This document shows positions 18,198-27,314 of a DNA stretch of 64,000 bases, one piece after another. The position numbers were made by a program, and so were the translations under genes. The DNA is from Bryobacteraceae bacterium (lineage in GTDB: Bacteria > Acidobacteriota > Terriglobia > Bryobacterales > Bryobacteraceae). How positions within the stretch are numbered: position 1 is the stretch's first letter; every line of letters starts with the position of its first letter. The notes below the pieces were generated by a model. That model saw nothing but the letters and a program-made list of their open reading frames with translations. It did no database searches and was not told the origin of the DNA. The stretch lies in contig BPGE01000001.1 in the NCBI GenBank assembly GCA_026002875.1, positions 620,001 to 684,000 on the forward strand. Direction: 5' to 3'.

Positions 18198-20591
18198 TCA
18201 GGCCGGCCGCACCTCGTACACGCCATTGACCGCCGTGTCGAACACCAGGAGCGGTCCCTCCTGCCGCACCGCAGCGGGCCTCCCGTTCCGCGTCACCCGC
18301 ACGGCGCCAGCGCGCAGCCGCACCGGATTGCCGCGGATCGAACGGATCCGCGCCACCTTCAGCCGGCCGCCTTCCCACTCCATCCCGACTTCGAACCCGC
18401 CCCGCGCGCGCAGCCCTTCCACTCGCCCCGTGTGCCAGGCTTTCGGCAGCGCGGGCAGCAGCCGCAGCTCGCCGCGGTGGCTCTGCAGCAGCATCTCGGC
18501 GATGCCCGCCGCGCCGCCGAAGTTGCCGTCGATCTGAAACGGCGGGTGCGTGTCGAACAGGTTCCTCAGCGTGCAGGTCTCGATCAGGATGCGCCACAGC
18601 CGGTAGGCGCGTTCGCCGTCCCCCAGCCGCGCCCAGAAGTTCATCTTCCATGCCGTGGACCAGCCCGTGGAGCGGTCCCCTCGCGCCTCCAGCGTCTTGC
18701 GCGCCGCGGCTGCCAGCTCGGGCGTCTCGTGCAGATCGATCAGCTCTGCCGGGTGCAGCGAATACAGGTGCGACACGTGGCGGTGCTGCGGTTCGGGCTC
18801 GTCGTAGTCATCAATCCACTCCATCAGCCGCCCCGTGCGCGGGCTGATGCGCAGTTCGGGCAGGCGCGCGGCGGCATCCAGACACTGCTTCCGGAATTCG
18901 CCGTCGCGCCCCAGCGCTTCCGCCGCGCGCGCCGTGTTGGTCAGCAGGTCGCGGCAGATGGCGATGTCCATCGTGGCGGCGTAGGTGAACATCGCCTCCG
19001 TGCCGTCCGCCTTGCGGAACTTGTTCTCCGGCGAGTGCGACGGCGCCGTCACCAGCTTGCCCGCAGCGGCCGTCCCCGCCGGCGCCTCCACCAGAAAATC
19101 GAGCACGAATTCCGCCGCGCCCTTCATCAGCGCGTAGCCCTGCTTCTCGAGAAACCCGCGGTCCCCGGTGAACAGATAGTGCTCCCACGCGTGCCGCGCC
19201 AGCCACGCCGCCCCCATCGGCCACACGCCCCAGATGCCGTCCGCGGGCGCTGTGTAGCCGAACGGATCGGTCAGGTGATGCACCACCCAGCCGCGCGCCC
19301 CGTACATCGCTCGCGCCGTTTTCGCGCCCGGCCCGGTCAGCATCTGCATGAAGTCGAACAGCGGCCGCTCGCACTCGGCGAGATTCGCGACGCACGCCGG
19401 CCAGTAGTTCATCTGCAAGTTGATATTCGTGTGGAAGTCCGAGTTCCACGGCGCTTTCATGTGCTCGTTCCAGATGCCTTGCAGGTTCGCCGGCAGGCAG
19501 CCCGGACGCGAGCTGCCCAGCAGCAGATACCGCCCGTACTGGAAATACAGCGCCGCGAGCCCTTCATCGGCAGCGCCGCCCTTCACCCGCGCCAGCCGCT
19601 CGTCGGTAGGCAGCGCTTCCTCGGCCGCGTCCGAGGGCAGTTCCAGCCGCACGCGGTCGAAGTACACGCGGTGCTCGTCCTCGTGCCGTTTGCGCAGCTC
19701 TGCATACGGCCGCCGCGCCTGTTTCAGCGTCTGCGTCACCTGCGCCGCGGGCGCGCGTCCGCGGTAGTCCGTCGCCGCCGCCAGCCGCAGCACGATTTCC
19801 TTCGCGCCTTGAATCAGCAGCTCCGAACCCTCCGCCTTGACTGCGCCGCCGGGCGCCTCGGCTTCCAGGCGCGCTTCGAACTGCATCCCCTCTCCATTCA
19901 CCCGCCCGCGCAGAATCAGCACGTCCGCCCGCGCCGGATCCGGAGTGGTCATCGCGTGGTCGCTCCGCGTCAGACGCACGCGCACCGTCAACGCCTCCTC
20001 GCCCGTGATGCGCACGGCGAGCACCTGATCGGCCGCTGAAGAAAACACCTCGCGCCGCACCCGCGCCCCCCTGTGCCGGAACTCCGTCACGGCCGCGGCT
20101 CTGCGCAGGTCCAGCCACCGCCGGTAGTCGGAGACTTCCTCGAGTTCCGGCATCTCGATGAACAGTTCCCCCAGCGGTTGATACGACTCGATGCGGGAGG
20201 GCACGCCAAGCATCGTTTTTTCGGCCAGCTTCGTCGCTTCGAGTTCCTTGCCTTCAAACAGCAGGCGGCGCACTTCGGGCAGGGCTTTCAGAGCGAGCGG
20301 ATTGTTGGGATCGCGCGGCCCGCCCGCCCAGACGGTCTCCTCGTTAAGTTGAAGCCTCTCGAGCTCGATGCCGCCGAACACCATTGCGCCCAGCCTGCCA
20401 TTGCCCACCGGCAGCGCCTCGTCCCACTGCGAGGCGGGCTTGCGGTACCACAGTTTCAGATCCGCATCCGGCGGCATCGCCTTGCCGCTCAGACGCGCCT
20501 TCCACTGGAACAGCGAGGGCTTGCCCCATTGAGCCGAAGCCGCGGCCCACGCCATCCACTGCGCCAGCCATGCCCGCCTGTTGATGCTCAT
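18198..20591 (-). CDS. GH95 family alpha-L-fucosidase (or related alpha-L-galactosidase)
   Basis: A 797-residue secreted glycoside hydrolase. ATG 20591 gives [13 protein letters not shown], a Tat/Sec-like leader. The N-terminal beta domain has [19 protein letters not shown] and the (alpha/alpha)6 barrel follows. The GH95 active-site elements are all present: [11 protein letters not shown] near residue 388 (the two Asn of the family), SHSPEN near 520 (general acid Glu) and QIDGNFGG near 685 (Asp). GH95 enzymes invert alpha-1,2-L-fucose or L-galactose linkages in plant or host glycans. It lies 19 bp downstream of an EamA transporter and is likely co-transcribed with it. Confidence 0.92.
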   Translation of the reverse strand: MSINRRAWLAQWMAWAAASAQWGKPSLFQWKARLSGKAMPPDADLKLWYRKPASQWDEALPVGNGRLGAMVFGGIELERLQLNEETVWAGGPRDPNNPLALKALPEVRRLLFEGKELEATKLAEKTMLGVPSRIESYQPLGELFIEMPELEEVSDYRRWLDLRRAAAVTEFRHRGARVRREVFSSAADQVLAVRITGEEALTVRVRLTRSDHAMTTPDPARADVLILRGRVNGEGMQFEARLEAEAPGGAVKAEGSELLIQGAKEIVLRLAAATDYRGRAPAAQVTQTLKQARRPYAELRKRHEDEHRVYFDRVRLELPSDAAEEALPTDERLARVKGGAADEGLAALYFQYGRYLLLGSSRPGCLPANLQGIWNEHMKAPWNSDFHTNINLQMNYWPACVANLAECERPLFDFMQMLTGPGAKTARAMYGARGWVVHHLTDPFGYTAPADGIWGVWPMGAAWLARHAWEHYLFTGDRGFLEKQGYALMKGAAEFVLDFLVEAPAGTAAAGKLVTAPSHSPENKFRKADGTEAMFTYAATMDIAICRDLLTNTARAAEALGRDGEFRKQCLDAAARLPELRISPRTGRLMEWIDDYDEPEPQHRHVSHLYSLHPAELIDLHETPELAAAARKTLEARGDRSTGWSTAWKMNFWARLGDGERAYRLWRILIETCTLRNLFDTHPPFQIDGNFGGAAGIAEMLLQSHRGELRLLPALPKAWHTGRVEGLRARGGFEVGMEWEGGRLKVARIRSIRGNPVRLRAGAVRVTRNGRPAAVRQEGPLLVFDTAVNGVYEVRPA

Positions 20592-20610
20592 GCCTTGCTT
20601 CTCCCGGCTG

Positions 20611-21486
20611 TTATTCTTTCGCACTCGCGCCGCTGGCGGCGCTGCCGCTCCTTTCGCTCCACGCCTTCCAGAACGTTGCCCCCAGAATCACTGCACCGCC
20701 CGCCATCGCCTGCCCGCTGGGCCGCTCGCCCAGCAGCAGCCAGGTCCACACGGGATTCAGCACCGGCTCGGCCAGCAGGAGGATGGACGCTTCAAATGCC
20801 GGCACCTCGCGCATGCCGCGCGTCAGGCACCAGTAGGCCACGCCGATCTGAAAGACGCCGAGATAACCAGCCACGGCCCAATCGATCGGTTGCGTATTCT
20901 GCACGGGCAGCGCCCAGGGAAGGCAGAACAGCGCGGCGAGGATGTTGCCCGCGGTGATCGTGGAAAGCGCGGCGTCTTCATGTCCGGAGTAGTGCGCCTG
21001 CCAACGCAGCCCCGCCAACGCGAAGGCGTACGTCAGTCCCGACGCTGCCGCCCACAGATTGCCCGTGCGCGGGTCCGGAGCCGTCGCAGCGGACAGCTCG
21101 CTCCCGGTCAGAAACAGCGCCATGCCGCCCGCCAGCGCCGCGGCCACGATCAGATCGCGCTTCCGCGGCTTCTCGTGCAACAGCAGCGGTCCGAGAATCA
21201 GCAGGTAGGCGGGAGCCGTGGATTGCAGGAAAATCGCATTGGCCGAGGTGGTGAGCTTGTTCGCCTGAACGAAAAAAACGAGCGTCAGCGCATACGCAAT
21301 GCCGACGAGCCACGCGCGTCCGTCGCGCAGCCGCCGCGCCTTCGGCAGCAGCGCATACAGCGCGATCGCAGCCACGGCGCTGCGCAGCCCAGCCGTTTGC
21401 CACGCGGTGAGCGTCGTGGATTTGATGGCCGCGCCGCCGGTGGAAAACAGCAGCGCCGCGGCCAGCACCAGCCACCGGCTTTGCAT
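20611..21486 (-). CDS. EamA/DMT-family transporter
   Basis: A 291-residue protein with ten predicted membrane helices in two EamA repeats. The first begins [19 protein letters not shown] and the second begins near [22 protein letters not shown]. The second ends with [20 protein letters not shown], the E-P-x4-P signature that closes drug/metabolite transporter repeats. ATG 21486 was chosen because the upstream extension is basic and overlaps repeat family A. It probably exports a small metabolite; the substrate is unknown. It is the first gene of a pair with GH95, but nothing shows that they share a pathway. Confidence 0.88.
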   Translation of the reverse strand: MQSRWLVLAAALLFSTGGAAIKSTTLTAWQTAGLRSAVAAIALYALLPKARRLRDGRAWLVGIAYALTLVFFVQANKLTTSANAIFLQSTAPAYLLILGPLLLHEKPRKRDLIVAAALAGGMALFLTGSELSAATAPDPRTGNLWAAASGLTYAFALAGLRWQAHYSGHEDAALSTITAGNILAALFCLPWALPVQNTQPIDWAVAGYLGVFQIGVAYWCLTRGMREVPAFEASILLLAEPVLNPVWTWLLLGERPSGQAMAGGAVILGATFWKAWSERSGSAASGASAKE

Positions 21487-21595
21487 CCATTCCAGCCTAC
21501 GAAATCGGGACAGGAACACAATTCCCCTTTTTGCCCGTTCGCCCGCGGGTGCCACCCCGCGCAGCGGCCCCGGCCGCCAGGGCGATCCAATCGGC

Positions 21596-21690
21596 ACGCG
21601 CTGGACATCCGCATGAACGAAAGTCGCCGCGCCCTTCGGCCGGTTCTGCGCCGCCACGGAAGACGCCGCCACCCGCCCGGCGGATTCTTC
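21596..21690 (+). repeat. Dispersed repeat family A, copy 2 (diverged)
   Basis: The run ACATCCGCATGAACGAAAGT, then CGCCGCGCCCTTCGGCCGG, then TTCTGCGCCGCCACGGAAG matches the order of family A at 14770 and 60001, with several substitutions. It lies upstream of the EamA gene. Frames through it are not credible genes. Confidence 0.6.
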
Positions 21691-21750
21691 GGCGCCTGAA
21701 CGACGGAAATACGCCGGGCGCGGCGGGCAATGCCGCGCACCTTCGCCGCT

Positions 21751-22584
21751 TCAGAGCCCCCAGTCCGGAAAACACTGCGGCCGGGCACGAATCGTGCCCA
21801 TCAGCAGGTCCTCGATGCGGTTCCGCCGCCGGTACAGCTTTTCCAGCAATTGTTCCCACGCATTCTCTTCCCCCTCCACCCATGCCGGCGGAGTCGTGCG
21901 CAGGATCTCGTCAAAAACGGCCTCGGGACAATGACGGGCCCTCGAAAGCCAGGGTTCGAAATCCTCGAGCGACCGCACGTGCCGGTACACGAGCGACCGG
22001 AAGTACAGCCCCTGGAGCGGCGAGTCGGCGAAATCCCAGTGCGGCCCGTCGAACGAATAGCCGTGATCGACCATCTGCGCGACGAAGCCCTTCTGGTTGG
22101 GATGGGCGCTCTCATCCAGGTACTCCCGCAGCCGTCCGCGGAAAAAGATCGCCTGCCGCGCATCGGAGTTCGCCGCCCATTTGTCGAAGACCAGAGCCCC
22201 GGCGAAATGGCTGAGGTTGACTACCGACGGCAGCAGCGAATCGGGCAGGAAATCGTACACCGCATCCCGGTCCGGATCGCCCGGAAAAAGCGACCCGAAA
22301 TGCAGTCCCGGCTCGACCGCCGCGCGCCGCGAGCCGAGCTGAAAATGCACCTCCGGCTCGGCAGCAAGAAACGTCCTGTCCACGGCGATGATACGCGCTT
22401 CCGGCGCTGCGACGCCCAGATGCCGCAGCAGAATGGTGGCGGCCCACTCGTTGGCCAGAATCCTGCGGTGCTGCGGGTTGTTCAGAAACTTGGTGACGTA
22501 GAAGCGGCCGTCTTCGCAGGCCAGCAGGTGCGCCTGCGCGCCGCCGCGCATGCGGCGTGACAGCCGCGTCGCGTGCACCGGCAT
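21751..22584 (-). CDS. HipA-like kinase family protein
   Basis: A 277-residue protein starting at ATG 22584 after GAGGG. The N-terminal lobe has FYVTKFLNNPQHRRILANEW, where the Lys after V-T suits an ATP-binding lysine and the Asn-Glu pair the HipA-like lobe. HFGSLFPG and FDKWAANSDARQAIFF follow; DxxxxNxDR-like sequence is the catalytic loop seen in HipA-like and related phosphotransferases. The C-terminus is helical. This resembles the stand-alone HipA-like kinase family that is not paired with a HipB antitoxin; no HTH partner is adjacent. Function and substrate are unknown. Confidence 0.65.
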   Translation of the reverse strand: MPVHATRLSRRMRGGAQAHLLACEDGRFYVTKFLNNPQHRRILANEWAATILLRHLGVAAPEARIIAVDRTFLAAEPEVHFQLGSRRAAVEPGLHFGSLFPGDPDRDAVYDFLPDSLLPSVVNLSHFAGALVFDKWAANSDARQAIFFRGRLREYLDESAHPNQKGFVAQMVDHGYSFDGPHWDFADSPLQGLYFRSLVYRHVRSLEDFEPWLSRARHCPEAVFDEILRTTPPAWVEGEENAWEQLLEKLYRRRNRIEDLLMGTIRARPQCFPDWGL

Positions 22585-22661
22585 CTACCCTCTAGAATAA
22601 ACACGGTGGGGCTGCGTGCTGCCTGCGGGCCGGCGTCCTGCCGCCGATTCAGGAATCGCCC

Positions 22662-22904
22662 ATGCAAGATCACAACCCTCATTCCGACCTCCGTCCGAAA
22701 TCCGGCGACGAAATCGCTCTCGAACTGATGAAGTTCATCGCCACCACGACCGGCTACGCCAAGGGCGCCCAGGCCGTCGGTTTCTCGGGCAAACCGCCCC
22801 GGACGCCCGAAGAGCAGGCTGACGCTCTGCTCGAGCTCTTCGAAAAGTGCCGTCAGGTCGTCGCCCGCCCCCTGCCGGCGGCCGGAGAAGACACGGCGCG
22901 CTGA
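22662..22904 (+). CDS. Small conserved hypothetical protein
   Basis: An 80-residue soluble acidic protein; ATG 22662 lies seven bases after AGGA. The core is GDEIALELMKFIATTTGYAK followed by EEQADALLELFEKCRQVV, two likely helices around a short basic loop. I recognise this style from acidobacterial hypothetical proteins but cannot give a function. It is 32 bp upstream of the YkgJ-like gene on the same strand, so the two may form an operon. Confidence 0.6.
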   Translation: MQDHNPHSDLRPKSGDEIALELMKFIATTTGYAKGAQAVGFSGKPPRTPEEQADALLELFEKCRQVVARPLPAAGEDTAR

Positions 22905-22936
22905 ACGCGCCGCGCGCAGTCTCGCCGAGCTTCGCC

Positions 22937-23383
22937 ATGAACCCGGCCGGGGGTCTCCGTTTCGCCTGCCAGCGGGGCTGCACCCGCTGTTGCGAACAGG
23001 ATGGCTTCGTCTACCTCACTGAGGACGACCTGCGCCGTGCTGCGGCCTTCCTCGGCATGTCACCCAAGCAATTCGAGCGCCGTTTCGTCTATCGGACCCC
23101 GCGCCGCATGCGCTTCCGCAAGCCCCGGGGCCGGCAATGCCCATTTCTCCTCGAAGACGGCTGCGCCATTCATCCAGCCAAGCCCACGCAATGCCGCCTT
23201 TTCCCCTTTTGGCCGGAGCTCGTCTCCTCGAGCCGCGCCTGGCGCCGCGCGTCCCGTTTCTGTCCCGGCATCGGCCAGGGACCGCTGATCCAAATCGGGA
23301 CAGCCCTTGAAACGGCCTCCGAAATGGAACACGCCTATCCTGCCCTGTACGGCCGCTCTCCCCAGCCGCCCCGGCGCGACTAA
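22937..23383 (+). CDS. YkgJ-family cysteine-cluster protein
   Basis: A 148-residue protein with the Cys pattern of the CxxCxxCC/YkgJ family: FACQRGCTRCCEQDG near the N-terminus and CPFLLEDGCAIHPAKPTQC-RLFPFW in the middle, followed by a lone Cys in SRFCPG. These Cys residues are thought to bind a zinc or Fe-S cluster; the function is not settled. A downstream start was used because sequence before MNPAGGLRF has no similarity to the family. The gene precedes the flagellar operon by about 90 bp, but is probably not part of it because a promoter-like sequence lies between. Confidence 0.85.
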   Translation: MNPAGGLRFACQRGCTRCCEQDGFVYLTEDDLRRAAAFLGMSPKQFERRFVYRTPRRMRFRKPRGRQCPFLLEDGCAIHPAKPTQCRLFPFWPELVSSSRAWRRASRFCPGIGQGPLIQIGTALETASEMEHAYPALYGRSPQPPRRD

Positions 23384-23409
23384 CTCCTGAATCTTCAGAA
23401 GCTTTTCCC

Positions 23410-23436
23410 TCAAGTCCGTACTTTCCCCGCCGATAA
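23410..23436 (+). promoter_or_regulatory. Possible sigma-28 (FliA) promoter upstream of flgB
   Basis: TCAAGTCC (23410-23417), eleven bases, then GCCGATAA (23429-23436). The -10 is a perfect match to the sigma-28 consensus (TAAAGTTT-N11-GCCGATAA), the -35 matches five of eight positions, and the spacing is exact. It lies about 40 bp upstream of the flgB start. Basal-body genes are usually early genes, so a FliA promoter here would be a different wiring. Confidence 0.5.
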
Positions 23437-23475
23437 GCCTCTCTTCGGCCCCCTTCCTGCAAGGGCATCAGCGCC

Positions 23476-23814
23476 ATGCTCACGCCTCTCGCACAAGACC
23501 TGGGACGTTACATGGATCTGCTGGCCGAGCGGCAACGCCTCGTCGCCTCCAACCTTGCCAACATCGACACGCCCGGCTACCGCACCCGCGACATCGATTT
23601 TCAGTTCGAATTCCTCTCGCTCGCTCCGGGCGCCCGGCCGCGTGTCATCGAGCCGCTCGACCTCACGGTCAAGAACGACGGTAACAACGTCAGCCTCGAC
23701 CGCGAAACCCGCCTGCTGGCGGAGAACGCCCTGCGGTTCAATGCCGCCTCCCAGCTCGCCCGCGCAGAGATCCGCAAGATCCGGATGGCCATCGAGGAGG
23801 GCCGCTCCGCATGA
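23476..23814 (+). CDS. flgB: Flagellar basal-body rod protein FlgB
   Basis: A 112-residue rod protein. The N-terminal motif LVASNLANIDTPGYRTRDIDF is the conserved ANLANxDTPGY region of axial proteins, and the C-terminal helix (ASQLARAEIRKIRMAI) pairs with it in the rod. At about 112 residues it is slightly shorter than the usual 130. It is exported through the flagellar type III system and forms the proximal rod with FlgC, FlgF and FliE. First gene of the operon; its stop overlaps the flgC start as ATGA. Confidence 0.95.
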   Translation: MLTPLAQDLGRYMDLLAERQRLVASNLANIDTPGYRTRDIDFQFEFLSLAPGARPRVIEPLDLTVKNDGNNVSLDRETRLLAENALRFNAASQLARAEIRKIRMAIEEGRSA

Positions 23815-24248
23815 GCCTGCTTCAGCTTCTCTCCGTCAGCGCTTCCGGTCTCGCCGCCCAGCGCGCCCGCGCCGAAGTCATCGTCGAAAACCTGGCCAAC
23901 TCGGAAACGACCCGCACGCCCGAGGGTGGCCCCTACCGCCGGCGGGACGTCGTCTTCGAGCCCAGTCCCCAGGTTTCGCCCTTTTCAGCGGTCTTCCAGA
24001 CGGAGCTTGACTCCGGCTCCACAGGCGTCGCTGTCGCGGGCATCGTCGAAGATACGCGCCCGCCCGACCTGCGCTACCAGCCCGGCCACCCCCATGCCGA
24101 CCAGAACGGCTATGTTGCATACCCGCGGATCAATCCGGCCGAGGAAATGGTCGACCTGATGAGCGCGGCGCGCGGTTTTCAGGCCAACGTCGCCGCCATG
24201 ACGGCAGTGAAGGACATGGTGTCGAAATCCATCGATCTGCTGCGATGA
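23811..24248 (+). CDS. flgC: Flagellar basal-body rod protein FlgC
   Basis: A 145-residue proximal rod protein. Conserved features are the N-terminal LSVSASGLAAQRARAEVIVENLANSETT, the RRDVVFEPSP region, and the C-terminal GYVAYPRINPAEEMVDLMSAARGFQANVAAM, the canonical end of FlgC where the last helix forms the axial coiled coil. Normal length. It overlaps flgB and fliE by 4 bp each, showing tight translational coupling. Confidence 0.97.
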   Translation: MSLLQLLSVSASGLAAQRARAEVIVENLANSETTRTPEGGPYRRRDVVFEPSPQVSPFSAVFQTELDSGSTGVAVAGIVEDTRPPDLRYQPGHPHADQNGYVAYPRINPAEEMVDLMSAARGFQANVAAMTAVKDMVSKSIDLLR

Positions 24249-24541
24249 CTTCCTTCAACCCCATCCCGCCCGTCCTTCCCCCGGATCCGGTCCAGACGAT
24301 TCAGTCCGGCAGTCCGGCGCAACGCGGATTCTCCTCCGTCCTGACCGGCGCCCTGAACGCCGTGGATGGCCTGCAGAAGAACGCAGAGGCTGAAATCGCC
24401 CGCTTCCTGCGGGGCGAGGGCGTCGACCTGCACCAGGTTGCCCTCGCCCAGCAGCAGGCCCAGCTCGGCTTCGAGCTTTTCCTCCAGGTGCGCAACAAGG
24501 CCGTTCAGGCCTATCAGGAGATCATGCGCATGCAGATCTGA
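24245..24541 (+). CDS. fliE: Flagellar hook-basal body complex protein FliE
   Basis: A 98-residue protein that joins the MS ring to the rod. The conserved C-terminal half reads DLHQVALAQQQAQLGFELFLQVRNKAVQAYQEIMRMQI-like, split here by the usual V(R)NK(A/V)xxAYxEIMRM signature. The N-terminal third is Pro-rich. It sits in the standard flgB-flgC-fliE order and is followed 17 bp later by fliF. Confidence 0.96.
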   Translation: MTSFNPIPPVLPPDPVQTIQSGSPAQRGFSSVLTGALNAVDGLQKNAEAEIARFLRGEGVDLHQVALAQQQAQLGFELFLQVRNKAVQAYQEIMRMQI

Positions 24542-24558
24542 CGCAGGCAGCGTAGGCC

Positions 24559-26274
24559 ATGGATCAGCTCAACCGGCTCTGGCAATCCCTGTCCTGGAAA
24601 CAGCGCGCCTCGCTGGCGGGCGCACTGGTTGTCGTCGCCGCCCTGCTCGCCGCAGCCGTGCAGTGGAACCGCCAGCGCGATCTCCGGCCTCTGTTCACCA
24701 ACCTCGCCCCGGAAGACGCCGGAGCCATCGTGGAAAAGCTGAAGTCATCCAACGTCCGTTATCAGGTCACCGACGGCGGCGCTGTCCTCGTTCCCTCCGG
24801 CCGCGTCGCCGAACTGCGGCTGGAAATGGCCGCCGCCGGTCTGCCGCGCACCGGCCGCATCGGCTTCGAGCTCTTCGACCAGACGAACCTCGGCGTCACC
24901 GATTTCGCCGAACAGGTCAACTACCGCCGCGCGCTCGAGGGCGAGCTCGAACGCAGTGTGATGGCCCTGGCCGAAGTCGAGCGCGCCCGCGTCCACGTCA
25001 CCTTCGCCAAAGAGTCGTTGTTCACCGAGCAGCGCCAGCCGGCCAAGGGCAGCGTGCTCGTCAAGCTGCGCCCGGGAGCGCGGCTGTCGCCCCAGAATGT
25101 GCTCGCCATCCAGCACCTGACGGCGAGCGCCGTCGAGGGACTTGCGCCCGAGGCGGTTTCGGTGCTCGACATGGCCGGCAACCTCCTCAGCCGGCCCGTT
25201 CTCGATCTCGAAGGCGAAGGCCGCCTCACCTCCGCCATGCTCGAGTTCCGCCAGAATCTCGAGCGCGAATACCTGGCCAAGATCCGCTCCACGCTCGATC
25301 CGCTCCTCGGTCCGGGCCGATACCGCGCGGGCGTCAACGTCGACTGCGATTTCACGTCCGGCGAACAGAGCGAAGAGACCTTCGATCCCTCCCGGTCCGT
25401 CATGGTCAGTTCCGCCCGCACGGAGGACGTCTCCGGCGCCGCCGCCAACGCAGGCATTCCGGGCACCGCTTCCAACCTGCCCCGGCCGGCGCCCCGCCTG
25501 CCCGGCTCATCGTCGGGCGTTTCGCGCAAAACAGAAAACATCACGTACCAGACGAGCCGGGTGGTGCGCCGCATCCGGATCCCGCAGGGCAGCCTGCGCC
25601 GCATCTCAGTCGCCGTTCTGGTCGACCAGAAACTCCGCTGGGAGGGCGAAGGTCCTAACGCGCGGCGGGTGCTCGAGCCGCCCTCTCCGGAGACGCTCAA
25701 GGTCGTCCGCGATGTCCTGGCAGGAGTGGTCGGGTTTCAGCAGGATCGCGGCGATCAGATCCTCGTCGAAACGCTGCCGTTCGAGTCCACCCTGCTCGCC
25801 GAACCGCCTCCGGGCCGAGCCCCGCAGGCCGCGCCGCGGTCGACCGGCTTCGAGCCGCCAGCCTGGGCGAGGCCTCTGCTCGAGAAAGCCCCGCTGCCGG
25901 TCTGGCTGGGCGCCGCCGCGGCTCTGCTGGTCGTCCTGATGGCTATCGCCTGGCTTCTCCTCCGCCGCCTCGTCCGGCGCCGCCCGGCCGCATCGGTCGA
26001 CCCCTCCAAGCCCGCCGTTTCCGGCGGCGCCGCTCCGGCGCAGATCCCTCCCGGGGATGATGCAGCCCTGGAACAGCAGACGCTCGCCGCGATGGAACAC
26101 AACCGCGCGGAAAAGGAGAGGCTGGAGCGCGAAGCGCTGCTCGCCCTGCAGAAGCAGCTCCCCGCACAGACCAAGAAGGCGGAAGTGCTCAAGAAGGCGA
26201 TCGCCGAGCAGACCCGGAAAGATCCTGAGGCCGTCGCGCAGCTCATCCGCACCTGGATCACGGAGAACCGCTGA
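24559..26274 (+). CDS. fliF: Flagellar MS-ring protein FliF
   Basis: A 571-residue MS-ring protein. The first membrane helix is near residues 19-37 (ASLAGALVVVAALLAAAV). The ring-building motifs follow: PLFTNLAPEDAGAIVEKLK, VPSGRVAELRLEMAAAGLP and QVNYRRALEGELERSVMAL. The second helix is near 455-475 (AAALLVVLMAIAWLLL), and a cytoplasmic C-terminal tail binds FliG. Length and layout are normal. The stop codon shares one base with the fliG start. Confidence 0.97.
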   Translation: MDQLNRLWQSLSWKQRASLAGALVVVAALLAAAVQWNRQRDLRPLFTNLAPEDAGAIVEKLKSSNVRYQVTDGGAVLVPSGRVAELRLEMAAAGLPRTGRIGFELFDQTNLGVTDFAEQVNYRRALEGELERSVMALAEVERARVHVTFAKESLFTEQRQPAKGSVLVKLRPGARLSPQNVLAIQHLTASAVEGLAPEAVSVLDMAGNLLSRPVLDLEGEGRLTSAMLEFRQNLEREYLAKIRSTLDPLLGPGRYRAGVNVDCDFTSGEQSEETFDPSRSVMVSSARTEDVSGAAANAGIPGTASNLPRPAPRLPGSSSGVSRKTENITYQTSRVVRRIRIPQGSLRRISVAVLVDQKLRWEGEGPNARRVLEPPSPETLKVVRDVLAGVVGFQQDRGDQILVETLPFESTLLAEPPPGRAPQAAPRSTGFEPPAWARPLLEKAPLPVWLGAAAALLVVLMAIAWLLLRRLVRRRPAASVDPSKPAVSGGAAPAQIPPGDDAALEQQTLAAMEHNRAEKERLEREALLALQKQLPAQTKKAEVLKKAIAEQTRKDPEAVAQLIRTWITENR

Positions 26275-27314
26275 TGATCACCAACGCGCTTCCCGAGAAA
26301 GAATCCGTCCAGCGTTATTCCGGCCTGCAGAAGGCCGCCGTGCTGATGGTCACCCTCGGGGAAGAGCTGAGCGGCATGGTCCTGAAACACCTCGAGGAGG
26401 ACGAGGTCGCCGCGATCGGCAAGGAAGTGGCGCGCATTCCGGCCATCACGGCGGCGGAGGCGGAGGGCATTCTCGACGAGTTCTACCAGATGTCGATGGC
26501 GCAGGACTACGTCCTGAAAGGGGGCATCGAATACGCGCGCAAGATGCTGATCAACGCCTTCGGACCGGAGATGGCGACGCGGATCCTCGACCGCCTCGTC
26601 AAACTGCTCGGGCATGACACGGCCAGCTTCGACGCCCTGCAGAAGGCCGACCCGCAGCAGCTGGCCAAGTTCATCCACAGCGAGCACCCGCAGACGATCG
26701 CCCTCATCCTGAGCCATCTCGGTTCGTCGCAGGCCGCCGGATTGCTGTTTTCGCTGCCCCCGGAACTGCGCGCCGACGTGGCGCTGCGCATGGCGAATCT
26801 CGAGCAGATCTCGCCCGACATCATCTCGAAGATCGCCGGCATCATCGGCCAGAAGCTCAAGGCGCTGGGCGAGCTGAGCCGCGAGAGCTACGGCGGCGTC
26901 CGCGCTGTCGCCGAGATGTTCAACCGCCTCGACTCGGCCACGAGCAAGGAGATTCTCGACACCATCGAAGCCCAGGATCCGAACCTTGCGGAGACCATCC
27001 GCCATCTGATGTTCGTCTTCGAGGACCTGCTGCTGATCGACCAGAACGGCATCAAGGAGATCCTCGCCCGCGTCGACCGCAAGCTTCTGACGGTCGCCCT
27101 GAAGGGCACGAGCGAGCAGCTCAAGAACCACTTCATGCAATGCATGTCGCAGCGCGGCGCCGAGATGCTGCGCGAGGACATGGAAGCGCTGGGGCCGGTC
27201 AAGATCAAGGAAGTCGAAGCGGCCCAGCAGCAGATCATCGCCGTCGTCCGGCAGCTCGAGGCCGAAGGCGTCCTCAGCCTGAAGGGCGCGGTCGGGGAGC
27301 AGTACGTTGTCTAA
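26274..27314 (+). CDS. fliG: Flagellar motor switch protein FliG
   Basis: A 346-residue switch protein that transmits stator torque and sets rotation direction. N-domain YSGLQKAAVLMVTLGEELSG binds FliF. The middle domain has EHPQTIALILSHLGSSQAAG, with the EHPQT motif that binds FliM. The C-domain has IDQNGIKEILARVDRKLL and ends with MSQRGAEMLREDMEALGPVK, the charged torque helix. The ATG at 26274 overlaps fliF by one base. No fliM or fliN is present in the window. Confidence 0.97.
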   Translation: MITNALPEKESVQRYSGLQKAAVLMVTLGEELSGMVLKHLEEDEVAAIGKEVARIPAITAAEAEGILDEFYQMSMAQDYVLKGGIEYARKMLINAFGPEMATRILDRLVKLLGHDTASFDALQKADPQQLAKFIHSEHPQTIALILSHLGSSQAAGLLFSLPPELRADVALRMANLEQISPDIISKIAGIIGQKLKALGELSRESYGGVRAVAEMFNRLDSATSKEILDTIEAQDPNLAETIRHLMFVFEDLLLIDQNGIKEILARVDRKLLTVALKGTSEQLKNHFMQCMSQRGAEMLREDMEALGPVKIKEVEAAQQQIIAVVRQLEAEGVLSLKGAVGEQYVV

